A stretch of DNA of 64,000 bases from contig NC_045139.1 in NCBI RefSeq assembly GCF_008831285.2, positions 15,234,354-15,298,353 of the forward strand, read 5' to 3'. Shown one piece after another: positions 37,431 to 48,940 of this stretch (the first letter of the stretch is position 1; each line of letters starts with the position of its first letter). Below the pieces are notes generated by a model. It was given only the letters and a program-made list of their open reading frames with translations, had not been told where the DNA came from and did no database searches. Position numbers and translations under genes: made by a program. The DNA comes from Nymphaea colorata (taxonomy: Eukaryota > Streptophyta > Magnoliopsida > Nymphaeales > Nymphaeaceae).

Positions 37431-40400
37431 TAAAGAAAAAAACGATCTCACACCAACGAGCAAGATTGCAAGAGTCAAAAAATTCACCAACAGTTTTCTA
37501 GGCATATCAACTTTATATCTTAATTAAATGTTAGAAGCTTGTGTAGCTTGTTGTGAATAGTATTACTTCTGTTTCTCACCCTCCCCGAATATATGCGTTT
37601 GTTCCTCCTATTCACAAGAAACAGAAGGCAGGGTTGAGAACGCTTTCAAGTCGTCGGATGTAGCTTAGGCTCTTCACTGAAGCGAACCATGTTGTTTCCC
37701 GTGTTCTTGCTATCCTGCTTTTAATTAGCTAGAACAGCCGTAACATAGCCCCAACAGTCAGATATTGTCTGTTATTTATAAAAACTTGACGAAAAGTTGT
37801 CGATGCACTGCCTAGATGGGTTTGCTCAAGAACTTTGAAAGTCCAACGTTCAAATTACCTCGAGCCATTCACTTGTTAGATAGTGCATAAAAAGAGTGAC
37901 AAGAGGGTATCATATAGAGAAACAGTCATGGTTTGACATGACAAAAGTGCAGTTCATAGCCAGAAAGATGCCATGGTTGAAGAAACATTTTGGCTGGTAA
38001 AAGAAAAGAAGAAAAAAAGGCATGAAAAGTTTCATGCCAACAGCAGCAGTAAAGCTTCCCTTACATTAGAATAATCAAGAATGCCTGCACCCCCAACCGC
38101 ATAGCCAACTCCAAACAAAATGACTTCCCCATTGGCCGTAGGGTCCATAAGAGCACCAGGTAAATAGGAAATAAGCGGTTGGCCGGCTAGGTTCACTGAC
38201 TGGAGAACCTTTCAGCACACCGCCCACTGGAATTACCCTTAACGAAGAAGGCTGACACATTTCTGTGCTACCAGAACGATTTCCACACCTTCAAGTGCGT
38301 GAGAAGTGAACTTACAAAAAGCTACTACCTGATAGACCAGGGGCATAAAATTCATGTCACAAGTTTTTCAGACACACCTACCCCTTAATATGAACCGGTC
38401 CCTTGACCCTAGCATACAATGAGGCCTGAACTCATACTCATGAGGGCCACTTCCAGTAGTGTTAGCGCCATTTTGTGTCTAAGCTTCCTCGCTTTCCACA
38501 GAATCTGTCAAGTATCTCATTCAAATGCAAACTGGTACCCCTGGAGCACCTCTTGTCATAAGATCAAACCAGACTTTCCTAGCAGGTGAAGGGAGGGTAA
38601 TCCAGAAGTTGTATGCCGAAGAACAACACCTGGATTGGTCCAACATGTCCGTATGCTTCCATGGTTTTCTTAGCTATTGAAAGAAATCCTCATCGGCCAA
38701 AAGTAATGATATGAAGGCAATATATAACTGCCTAACTTGTTTGATACTCATTGAGCTTGTTTCATTTCTCCGTTGCGCAAGACCTAGATGCCACAGTACA
38801 AATATAACCGTTCCCATTTACAACGAGTGGAAATATTTGAGTCAGCACCTTGGAATACTCCTGCAAAAAGCACCGCAACTCCGTGATTGATAAGTTGGAG
38901 AAAAGGCAGGCTGATAAGAAATTACTACGGGATAAATATCAGGAACCACAGTGGGCCGAAAGTATAATACAAATTAGTACTTTGCACTCTGGTCATGTTT
39001 GTAATTCCCCAGCTTGTGTTGTAGGTCATAGAATCGTCCAATGGACCAACTTTCACATATTTAGACGGTCTTACATTTTACAGTTGACTTCAGCTTAACA
39101 CATGCAATTCTACTGTCAGTGCAGCTTGATTGTGAAAGAAACAGAGACGACTAAGTTCAAGGATGAAACAAGGCAAAGCAAAGCAAGCACCCCACTAGTG
39201 TCAGCGGTTGTGATTATCTTGCCAATCTCTGTTCTTCGACTGAGTTCAAGAATGAAACACAAGGCAAAGCAAAGCAAGCATCCCACTAGCGTCAATGGTT
39301 GTGATTATCTAGCCAACCTCTGTTCTAAATGTTCCCCGTCCATTCATCACTGTTGCTACAACCATCCAAATCACAAAAACTTTCCACGTCAAGCACTTGA
39401 AGATATTGTTGTAGCATGCAAGCACACATATATATCTGAAAGGAAACATTCCCCACGAATGGATGTGTATGGACAAATAAACAACCAATGCCCGTGCTCG
39501 TATATGCAGACCAAATTAGCAGGCTCATCCATAATTTGACAGAAACAGTTGCCCATCCCAGGGAAACACGCACAAGAGTAGTCTCAAGATGGGGGATTCA
39601 GAATGAAATAGAACAAGGGGCGAATCAGTTGACATCTGCATTTTCTAAGAGTGGTGTTTTTATTCAATTACGTTAAAGAGTTGGTCCCATCTAGAATTGA
39701 ACCTATGAATTTCATCATAAGGAATGCATCTCATGTTGCTGCAACAAGGTAACGAATGTGCACGAACCTGCAGCAGTTGTAAGATCAAGCGGAGTCACAG
39801 AGCAAAATGATCTGGAGCCTTATGGCAGAAAATAAACATTCCATCCAACAACGTAAACAACAGAAAACTTCCTCTCAACTGCAATTGCAAATGATATAAC
39901 ACAGTTACCCAGAGAGAAAATGAAGAGCAATATCATAAGCTGAAGCAAGGGAATACTAGAGGGTAATATGAAAGAAAAAGTGAGAACGGCTTCTTAAGCA
40001 AAAAGAAGCACGTTTCAGTCATAAGAAACCAATAGCAAAGTGAACGTGAAGTTACAGAATCTCAACATGGAATTGCTCTTGCCACCGGCACCAACTGAGA
40101 ACCAAGCGACATTAAATCAGCTAGAAGTCGATACTTCCTTCTAGTACAGTATAATATATAGCAAACTCACCAGAGTTAGGAGAAAAGGTTAGTCAACAAA
40201 ACAACTATACAAGGCGTGAGAAATTCGATTAAGAACCAAGAAAGAATCGCCACAAAAGGGAGTTCCCTTTACCTAGAAACAAGATTATCGATGAGAAACG
40301 AATTTCCCCATGCTTCTTTGTCTTTGGGAGAAGCACGATCATCCCTTTCCAAAGAACTGATTTTCCCATTCAAGGATGGAAATTCTCGTAAATATGAACT

Positions 40401-40969
40401 GGACAACCAACCTATTGATCATACGTCTGTATCCTGGCATACAAAATGAACGTAAATCTTCGAATGTCGAACAACCAAAAAACAAAGGAAGCCCATCACC
40501 TGAGGTCCTGAAAATCAATTCCGAACCAAAAGAAATTGAACCATGGCGCTTTTCCGGACCCAGTCACGCACCCGATTGCGTTCAACAATCCAATGGGACA
40601 ATCATCGAAAAAATAAACTATCGCACAACCGCATATAATCAAATATCACCCACGTTGTATTGTCTCGAAATTTTCCGTCGCAGTGTCACAGAAGAAAGAA
40701 AAGGGGAAACCGAGAACGATAATTGGAAAAGAGAAGAGCGAAATGGGAAGAATTCATGTTAAGAACATAATGACTAATAAAAAGTAGAAACGAAATACAG
40801 ATGAAGATCTACATGGATTCCTTATTTTACCAAATCAGCAGAGAGAAAAAGAGGGAAGGAACAGAGAGTCGGGAAGAGAACCCGTCCAGGACCAAATATC
40901 AACAATCATCGCCACCCAAGTGGCGAATCTCACACCGTGGTAACCCCGAAAATCACCAGCGAAATGAGC
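37431..40969. other. Spacer with a 90-bp tandem duplication
   Basis: Apart from the duplication at 39151-39327 I see no supportable gene. Open frames here are short, mostly lysine-rich or without plausible splice context. The 3' UTR or further exons of the small minus-strand gene at 41 kb would lie at the right edge. Confidence 0.55.
39151..39327. repeat. Tandem duplication, two units of about 89 bp
   Basis: Copy 1 (39151-39239) begins CTAAGTTCAAGGATGAAAC and copy 2 (39240-39327) begins CTGAGTTCAAGAATGAAAC. They share CAAAGCAAAGCAAGCA, CCCACTAG and GGTTGTGATTATCT blocks with roughly ten differences. Confidence 0.9.
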
Positions 40970-41287
40970 TCACGGATGCTGCAGTCGGTTGAGATTGCGC
41001 AGCTGGTCGGTGACCTGAACGACCTCCTCCCGCATGCTGCGGATGATATCGAGCGGGAGGGATCCGATCTTCTCGAGGAGGGAGGCCATGCGGCACTGGA
41101 GGCGGGCGAGCTCCTGCAGGAGGGCGCCGAGCTCGCCGTGGATCTGCATCCGCTGGTCGAGGTCGTCCTCCTCGACCCCATCTTGCTCCTCGCCGGCTTC
41201 CTCCGGCCGCTGGAACGCCAAGAAGAGACCCTGCTCCAGCAGCCTCTGCCGCTCCCTTGCTGCCCCCTCTCTTCCGCCGACCGCCAT
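40970..41287 (-). CDS. Small GC-rich acidic/coiled-coil protein, unrecognised
   Basis: The single open frame of 105 codons starts at an ATG (41285-41287) reading MAVGGREGAARERQRLLEQG. An acidic stretch (EEAGEEQDGVEEDD) is followed by about 60 residues of Leu/Gln/Glu/Arg-rich, probably helical sequence (IHGELGALLQELARLQ, then REEVVQVTDQLRNLNRL). GC content is far above the flanks, typical of real first exons in plants. The end LQHP is followed by TGA, but CATCC|GTGAGC would also be a good splice donor, so more exons may follow at lower coordinates. GGGTTAGGGTT motifs lie upstream near 41.45 kb. Competing frames on both strands are GC shadows; this one has the best amphipathic composition. Confidence 0.5.
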   Translation of the reverse strand: MAVGGREGAARERQRLLEQGLFLAFQRPEEAGEEQDGVEEDDLDQRMQIHGELGALLQELARLQCRMASLLEKIGSLPLDIIRSMREEVVQVTDQLRNLNRLQHP

Positions 41288-41534
41288 CTCGACGAAACCC
41301 AACACAAGGTAAAAAGGAAAAAAAAAAAAAAAAAGGTAGAGAGGAGGCGATGGGGTTAGAACTCAGCAACCTCTTCTTCTGGTTTCGATCAGAACAACCA
41401 AGGGGGGGCTTGATTGTTCCTTCTTCCTCGTCGTCTTCGTTTCTTCCCTTTGGGGTTAGGGTTCACGGGAAGGGAAGGGGCCGTCGGCTTTCCTCCTCCA
41501 AGACCCGGATCCCGCTGCCCTCTCTTTTATAATA

Positions 41535-41610
41535 TGTGCCAAATGGTGTGTAGGGTAGAGCGTGCGGCTCGTGAGCAACGCATCTCAGGTTCGATTTCCA
41601 TGAGCGTTGC
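41535..41610 (+). repeat. tRNA-like relic (A and B box), possible SINE head
   Basis: TAGGGTAGAGCG (41551-41562) resembles an A box. GGTTCGATTTCC (from 41588) is close to a tRNA B box at an appropriate distance. I cannot fold a complete cloverleaf with acceptor stem, so this is not called as a tRNA. Confidence 0.35.
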
Positions 41611-44600
41611 CTTCGACGGCGTTTGAGGTTAATGCTGAAGGGTTGCTTTAGGTGGCCGGAATTGTGGCTGCTTATGTATTCATATATTGTTTTAATGTGT
41701 AATCCAGACACACAATAATGGCTTCAAAAACTAGATAAACCTTGATTTTCATATATTAAACATTTTTTAAGAGTGCCATCCAAACACAACCACCCACCAA
41801 TCCATGTTATAAAGTATTAAAATATAATTTTCGTGAAAATCTGTTTTTTTAATAAGTTTTTGAAATATGTTTTGTATGTTGAAGTGATAGGACCAAAATG
41901 ATGTTTTTTGTATGAAAATCTTTCAATAGCTTTTAGAAAATGTTTTGTCAAAGCTCGGTTCTTCGCAGGTCCCACTTCGACAGGGACGTGGGCACTAAGC
42001 TGCTTATGTTTGACGGCATCACCAAATACGCGTTGTTTTGGTTTCCAGTTTTCAAGAAAATAATACCTGCCAAAAAAAAAAATATCATGAAAGTTACTTC
42101 TAGAAAAACATACAAAAATAACTGAAGAATGTTTATAATATCTCCAAAAGTAATTACAAATTAAGAGAGACATAAGAATCAAATCAGTTTAGTTGCCATC
42201 GATTTCATTCAAATCGCCAAATTATGATACCACTTACTCAAAATATCTAGTTTCAGGATTTATTCAAATATAGCGGCACAGAACGTGATTACTGCTCATG
42301 GTTTAGGCCAAGAATCGGACCCAGTACTCGGACCAAGTCTTGTTGGCTGGTCCTCTCGGAAGAATAGGTCCATGTGGGGGCGGCCTTCCTTCTGTGGGCC
42401 GGCAGCCACCGTCGATTAGTGGTGTAGTAATCACTTAACAGGCAGCGGCCGGTCAAGATTCCGATGGGCTGAGCTGAAGAAAAATTTAATTAATACTAAG
42501 TTCCCTAGTTGTGGTCTTATGTCAACTGACATGCATTCATGCGATTCGAACCGCTAAGATATTATTTTTTTTTTTAAAAATATTCATTAATCAGTTTAAA
42601 TTAAAAAAATAAGGAAAAAAATTTACCTCAAAATTGAAGCACACATGTAGTCTTTACAATGAGTTGTTTCCTTTTTCTAACTTTCAACGTGGAAAAACTT
42701 CAGGTCCTTATCATGTCTTCAACCATCGTGGAAGAACAATGCACTTCATTTTGATGGAACATTCTTGCTAATCGAAAGCCCCTACAAGAACTCCTTTGTC
42801 GAAGAGCAGGCGGATCCGTCTATAGATCTGCCAAATACCTCTGATCGGTGCCAAAAAAGAATGAGAAGAAGCCGGAAAAAGAGCAAAAATGAACATAGCC
42901 TCCAATAAGACGAACATAATAGAACCATATCTATGTCCTAAGGAGCTGGAGTAGAATGGCTGGCATGAATTGCTTTCCTTAATCCTTTTCTGGTCCTAAG
43001 AAAGAAAAAGTGAGGGGTACAGATGGCAGTATGAATAGATCCGAGCATCAATGCCCTTCAAATAATTGCTGTGATTTTATTAGGGAGCAGAGGAAGTTGC
43101 ATTCGGGCTGAGAGACTTGGTCGCTAACTAGAAGGCTAGTATCTTTGCACAAGCAAAACATGTATGCATATTTGTCTTGCTGATTTCATAGACAGAAGGA
43201 ACGAGTCTACATATCATACAGATCAATGTGATCGATGCAGATTACAGTAATGGAATCAGAGAGACTTCTGTTCTGAGTTCTTCGTGCATTTACCCCAAGA
43301 TTGCTGCACAACCAATTGGAGAAGATCGAAGCTTTGCTCGTTGTATTGGCCCTGACCTTGCACAATTCGGTTTCAATATGAAACCTACATTCAGGGGAAG
43401 AATTTACTTTTTCATTAAGTTTGCAAGGTGTCAACTGGTTGGACACCTGGAATGGCACTGTTACATGCATTTGTAGATTGTTTGCAGCTCAGAAAATTGT
43501 GCAGTCTTCATACCGTTTACTCTAACATGGTGTACATTTCCCAAGAGGTAGTTGTTAGTTTTGTTAATACTCATACGATGGCTGCTGATTCTGCTAGAGA
43601 GATGATTTCTTTCTTCTTTAGCTTTATCTTTTACTTCCTTTGCCTCATGCTGACTATGAACGATCAACTTATTCATAAAATCGACAAGATGGGCAGTGCC
43701 TTTATTCTGTTCGGTGCCATCATGATGAAGGATTTCCATATTCTTGCAATTTTTTGTTGGGGTCGACTATGCCATTTGATGGAGTTGGATCAACAGAAGA
43801 TAGCTGTCAAATACCAATGAATGGCATGAATAATTCGAAGATATTGCGCATAAAGATATGACATTTATCACCAAATTAATGCAAAAGTCTACCAAGCGAA
43901 CCAGTTAACCCATGATTCAACCATTCATGAGCTAAAACAGATGAATCAAAGTACCCCAGACCTGTTTCTATGTGCAAAGAGAGCTTTCCTTTTTCTTGTC
44001 AAAGTCTACTCATGCATGTATTCTACTGCATCAACTGTATATTTTAGCGATACCAATGTGAACTGCTGCAGCAGAATGGCTGAAACGAAAGCATGCTTTT
44101 ATCCCGCGCGTATCCAACTGAACTGTTGCAGAAAAGCCTCGAGGCAAATTCAGATCAAATGACATGACAAAACACGAACATCTCCTGTTGAGATCGACAT
44201 CATCCATGCTGCCATCTGTTGTCCGGCCGTTTTTGGCGCGTGGCCGGCGACGACTTCCTGGCGAATCGATCGGTGAGGTCAGGTCACTGTAATTAGTCGG
44301 CATCATGTCTCACCATTGAGACCCACCTCTGTTAGGGCGCAGGCATGGCCCATGAAAGGGACACAGTTTGAAAGATGCCGAGACATGTTCAACTGATGAT
44401 GTCGCAGAACTCCAACACCTTTCCACGAATGGTAAGGCTCAAATGCCACGTGGTTGTGATAAACTCCACAAGAGATGAGAATGATGAATTGACAATGTTG
44501 TCAACTAGAGTTGTCTGATTAACTCAATTAATATAATCTTATAGCTCATACGCGGTTTTGTATTAGTTTTAACATTTACTCAATTCACATATTTCATGAA

Positions 44601-46300
44601 TATATATACATGTATAGCTATTGCTACGTTAATCATGATTTAGTTGCTTTTACTCATCAAATTCATGAATTCAATATAAACTACCAGCCACCGAACAAAA
44701 GTAACATATTATTCGAAGATAAGATGGTACTTGGTATTAGTTTATGCTACTGATGAGATAAATTAATGAATAAGCACCAAGATGCCTTGTTTGGTTTGTT
44801 GGTAGCCCTAGTATTCTGCAGGCTCTCCATGTCTGCTCCATCTCCCAACCAATCTCATATTTGGGTCCTCAACATGTAGAACTTTTCTGAAGCCCAAGCA
44901 GAATATTGATCTTTGATGATTCCATTGAATGGCATCCGCTCAAGTTTGACAATAGAAATCAAATAGAAAACACAAACTTCTCACTGGAGATGGACTCATT
45001 GTCGGCCAATAATGCAGATTAGGTCATAAAATTCATGGTTGAAATTAAAACTCCCATGCTCAGACTGAAAATCTGACAGTACCCATCTCTTTCACAGATC
45101 TCCTCCTGCTAGAGAGTTGAATCGGAAGGTGCAAGAGAACCAAGCTCAAGGACGTTTGCTTTGTTGGTATCTCGCCCAGTCGCTGTTACTCCACCGGGAC
45201 AAAGAGCCCGTGCCCTTGTCATGCCCAGGACACAACACAGGCCCCAGCATCTGGGACATCGATTTTACATGTATGAATCCTAAGTAGCATCCTGGTCCCG
45301 AGTCCCTGTGCACCCGTCCCACCAACACTTGGTTGGAAAATATTTTCCTCTGCATGACACAGGCATCCGAAAGTCTCGGGAAAGGAATTCCATGTCGCGT
45401 TACATTTCTCTATAATTTCTCAAGGATTTGCTGTAAGGGGGTATAGTATAACTGGTCGAATCGGTTAGCATACCTACATATACTTTAAAAAAAACAACAT
45501 ATCATAACAAACCATGAACAAAAAGTTTATTCTTCTTCTTTAGTCATTTAATAATGAGAACAACATCACCCACTTCATATATATATATGTATATATATAT
45601 ATTGATTACTGAAGAAAAGTTAAATAACTAAAATAATTCTAGTTGTCATGGTTGTGGCTCGGATATGTAGTTTTAGAACACGGTTTTTGGTTAGGAAAGG
45701 TCGGACTGTTCCTCCTCCAACTGGCACAAGAGCAGACAGCAGCATTATTCTCTTCTGATTCCAGCTTCTAAGAAATGGTGAGAGGGAGAAAGGGCGGGAG
45801 GGCCAGTTGGTGTATGTCTTCACAGACGAAGAAAAGAGGGAGCATGTTTGGTTCTGTGATCAATGTTTGTCCCCAGAATCAGCTCTTTGGATCCGGCAAC
45901 CACCTCATGTGGCTCACAGGTTTTGCCTCTTCTTCCTCCAGCAGACCTTTTAATTAACACCCCCTCCCTTGTATGACCACAAATATTTTTTTTATCACAC
46001 TCCAATTATATATATATATATATTACTGATCCAGCGTGATGAAAATTAAGAAAAAAACAAGGGAGAAAAAAGTGATAAACTTTTTCATCATATAGTTTAT
46101 ATTTTTTTCCTTGTTTTTCTCTATACCATTTATCTGCTTCAGATGAACGACCATAGTTAGATGGTTGGGTGACTCTGGATAACCAAAGTCCTACTCGTTC
46201 ACTCACTCTATATATAAAACCTAGTGAAATAGGTTCATCTTTTTATCTATAGGTAGTCTTATTGATATCAGTGTGTATCAATCTGTCATCCTTTATAATA

Positions 46301-46770
46301 AGGATGTCAATAAATTTGATTTGGATATAATATTTTACCGAATAGTTTAAAAACATTGGATACATAAAAACTTTATATTTGATTGAAAAACCAAATTAGA
46401 TTCGGATTTAAGAAATGGCACTCGATTGGGTTCAAATTGAATTTGGATTTAAGCAAATATCTGACTGGATTCAGATTCAAATTGGATTTAGTTTTAATTA
46501 TATATCCTATATCTGATGTCCATACATTTCGAAAGTTGATTCTTAACACATTGCAATACAGTTAGGATCCAATTTAAAAGTCAGGATTTGGACGTAATTT
46601 AAAAATTAGATTCTGATTGTGAATTCAGGATCAGATTTAAATATGGTAAAGACTTTTCATCATTCATATTCGAATCTAAATTCAATTTCAAATACTTTAA
46701 CATCTAAACAAGCAGAAATGCTTGTACATTCGATCTGAACCTGATCTATATATTGACATTTCTAGTTTAT
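46301..46770. mobile_element. Degenerate TIR element with GGATTTGGAT-type repeats
   Basis: Left GGATGTCAATAAATTTGAT and reverse-complemented right AAATGTCAATATATAGATC share an ATGTCAATA core. The interior is a string of diverged GATTCGGATT/GGATTTAG/CAAATTGAA words. An exact target duplication was not found. Confidence 0.4.
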
Positions 46771-48043
46771 ATATATCATGAACTACCCATCAAATCAGAC
46801 TTCCCATCAAGTTGAAGGAATTGGATTCAAATAAGCCTGCAATTTTTAAAAGCATTGTTTGGAGTTGGATGACTTCTCTTTTAATTACATGTTTCCAAAT
46901 TGCATGAATTGCATGCGTTCAGATGAGTGCTTTGCAAGGCTACCAACACAGCATGTGACACCTGTCTTATTTCCCACTCAAAGTAGTTCCGACTCTCCGG
47001 CTCGGCGACATGTGTCCCTTGCACATTAGTCCACTCATAAATGACAGTTTACTTGATTCATTAACTAATTTGGGCAACGAAGCTTTGTGGCTGTGGACTA
47101 TGGAAGCCATGGCTAAATTCAACCTGGTTCGGTTCAATCTCCACAGAAAGTCCTCACATTTGCCCCGTGATTCTATTTGTCGTGTGGAATTTAGGAAGCG
47201 AAGAAAACTTAACATGGTCTACCATGGATGCATCTTCCCCATAAAATATTTTGTTCTCTTATTTTTAATTATATTCATTGGGCATATTCTCATCACTAAA
47301 GTATGTTTAAAATTATATGCACTTGTCTTTTCTCTCAGAATGCTGCTTTTCAAGGAGTAAATAAGTATAACTGAAAAGAACCTGCCCCGAACAAACCTAC
47401 ACTCACCTAAATGCAAAATTTCATTTGCTTTTCATACTTCAATTCAAGTCCACAAAGCTCTGCGGACTCAGCGGACGTCAACAAAACCATGTGAACTCAA
47501 TGGATGATAAAACGGCTCTTGGGTATCCCTCAATTCCTTTACACACAGTGAATTCATTGCGGTACAGACTAACTCTTTGCTTTTCTTTTTCTGTTTGTAT
47601 CAAAGAACTGTTTAAGGGCTGTCTGGTATTAGGAACAATCTATAAATGTTCTAAGAATCTGCTCCAAAGTAAGAGGAGATATCATGAAACAATTGAATAT
47701 GTATTGCATGAATCTATCATAATTTTGAAGTAGATTTATAGAACACTCTTATGTTGTTCTTAATACTAAACAATCTCTTATGTGTTCTTCCAGTGTAAAC
47801 GCAGACCCTGCCATCTTTAATCAAGGGGGTAAATGGAATACTCGTGATAAATATGAACATGGTGGAAAGAAATGAAATGCAGATGGCCCATTGAAGGGGG
47901 ACCCATTAAAGCAACAATGCCAGGACGGGCAGTTGGTCAGAAGGTGACAAAAGGGCCCAAAAGGTTCAAGAGTGGTAGGGAAGGGGTCGTTGCCGCGTCG
48001 TCCTGACCAGTCCGCGTCGTTCTGACCCCTCCCCAAACTGAGC

Positions 48044-48057
48044 CTGCTATTTAAATG
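48044..48057 (+). promoter_or_regulatory. TATA-like box of PP2C gene
   Basis: GCTATTTAAATGGC lies just upstream of a long leader. Transcription would start at about 48080. Confidence 0.45.
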
Positions 48058-48303
48058 GCAGATCGGCTCCTCCAAAGGAGAGAATCTTCCAAGAAAGGGT
48101 TGGGAGGCAGAGAACAAACCCCCATTTAAGGTACGCTAAAAAAGTGGGCTTCTCTTCTTGTTCATCAACCCCCAACTCTCCGCCACAAAACAAGGGAACC
48201 CAACACCTCCCCACAATCAATCGTCAAGCCCTCCTGCCTTCTTCCTCATAGATCTTTCTGACAGGAACCTGCAGATTTTGCCACCGCCAAGATCCAGTTT
48301 TTG

Positions 48304-48324
48304 ATGTTCATCAGAGGCACATAA
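48304..48324 (+). promoter_or_regulatory. uORF 1 in PP2C leader
   Basis: ATG to TAA, six codons (MFIRGT), in the predicted first leader exon. Confidence 0.5.
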
Positions 48325-48363
48325 AGTGGAGTTGTATATCATTGAATCACATGGGTTGTCAAG

Positions 48364-48833
48364 GTATGTGATGAATTTGGCTGGAAAGTTTTTCATAATT
48401 TTTTCTTTTTTGTTTTATTGTCAAGGGGGACTTCTGCCATTTTGGCCCATACGCATTTGCTCTAGCTTTGGGATTTCGCCAGGATGGGTTTGAGATTCAC
48501 CGTGTTGCTGCGCCTGTTATAAGGCTTTCTGTAACTCGGATTGTGGTTGGGTTTCAATTAGATGCAATTCCCGATTCTTCTATCGAATGGCCATTTTTTT
48601 CTCCGAGGTTCTGGATCAAATTTGTGGGTGTTGTTCACCTTGTTCTTGTATAACACTTTCCAGAAATTGAATTCTATTGACCACATGCTGGTTGCTATCT
48701 CTGAGATTTTCTGGATCATAAGGATTCCTCTGAGTTGGGTCCTTTTTTTAATTTCACTTTGTTCAAAGTTCTGCGTGCCAAGTACCCATTTTTTTTTCTA
48801 GTTGCTGATATTTGTTGGGGTTGAGCTTTGCAG
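48364..48833 (+). other. Intron in the 5' leader of the PP2C gene
   Basis: Donor GTCAAG|GTATGTG and acceptor TTGAGCTTTGCAG|ATTT frame a 470-bp T-rich stretch. Leader introns are common in PP2C clade D genes, and the T-rich composition is typical of a plant intron. Confidence 0.6.
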
Positions 48834-48892
48834 ATTTGTGATCTCCTGCGCTTCTCGCCGATTGAGTTGTTCTTTGGTTTGAAACCAGATTG

Positions 48893-48928
48893 ATGGTGGT
48901 ACTGTTTGCCGTTTCCTTTCGTGGTTGA
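48893..48928 (+). promoter_or_regulatory. uORF 3 in PP2C leader
   Basis: ATG to TGA, eleven codons (MVVLFAVSFRG), ending 12 bp before the main start. Another uORF (MGCQDL) would be created across the leader intron, from 48351 to 48841. Confidence 0.5.
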
Positions 48929-48940
48929 GGCATAAGTAGG

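Larger units (their letters stand above)
41288..48045. other. Gene-poor, transposon-like region
   Basis: AT-rich, with a degenerate repeat element at about 46301-46770 and TA-rich runs near 45.58 and 46.01 kb. Several 70-130-codon open frames exist but show no family motifs, no GC rise and no splice context. The last 100 bp are the PP2C promoter. Confidence 0.6.

Noticed and set aside
40937..41532. Overlapping 90-140-codon frames on both strands around the small GC-rich gene
   Set aside because: GC shadows. Arg/Ser/Pro-rich composition without a helical pattern; the chosen frame has better composition and start.
41817..42182. 121-codon minus-strand frame
   Set aside because: AT-rich, Phe/Lys/Ile-dominated, no motif and no splice signals.
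45146..45355. 69-codon minus-strand frame with Gly/Pro/Ser composition
   Set aside because: Slightly GC-rich island, but no recognisable retroelement or gene motif.
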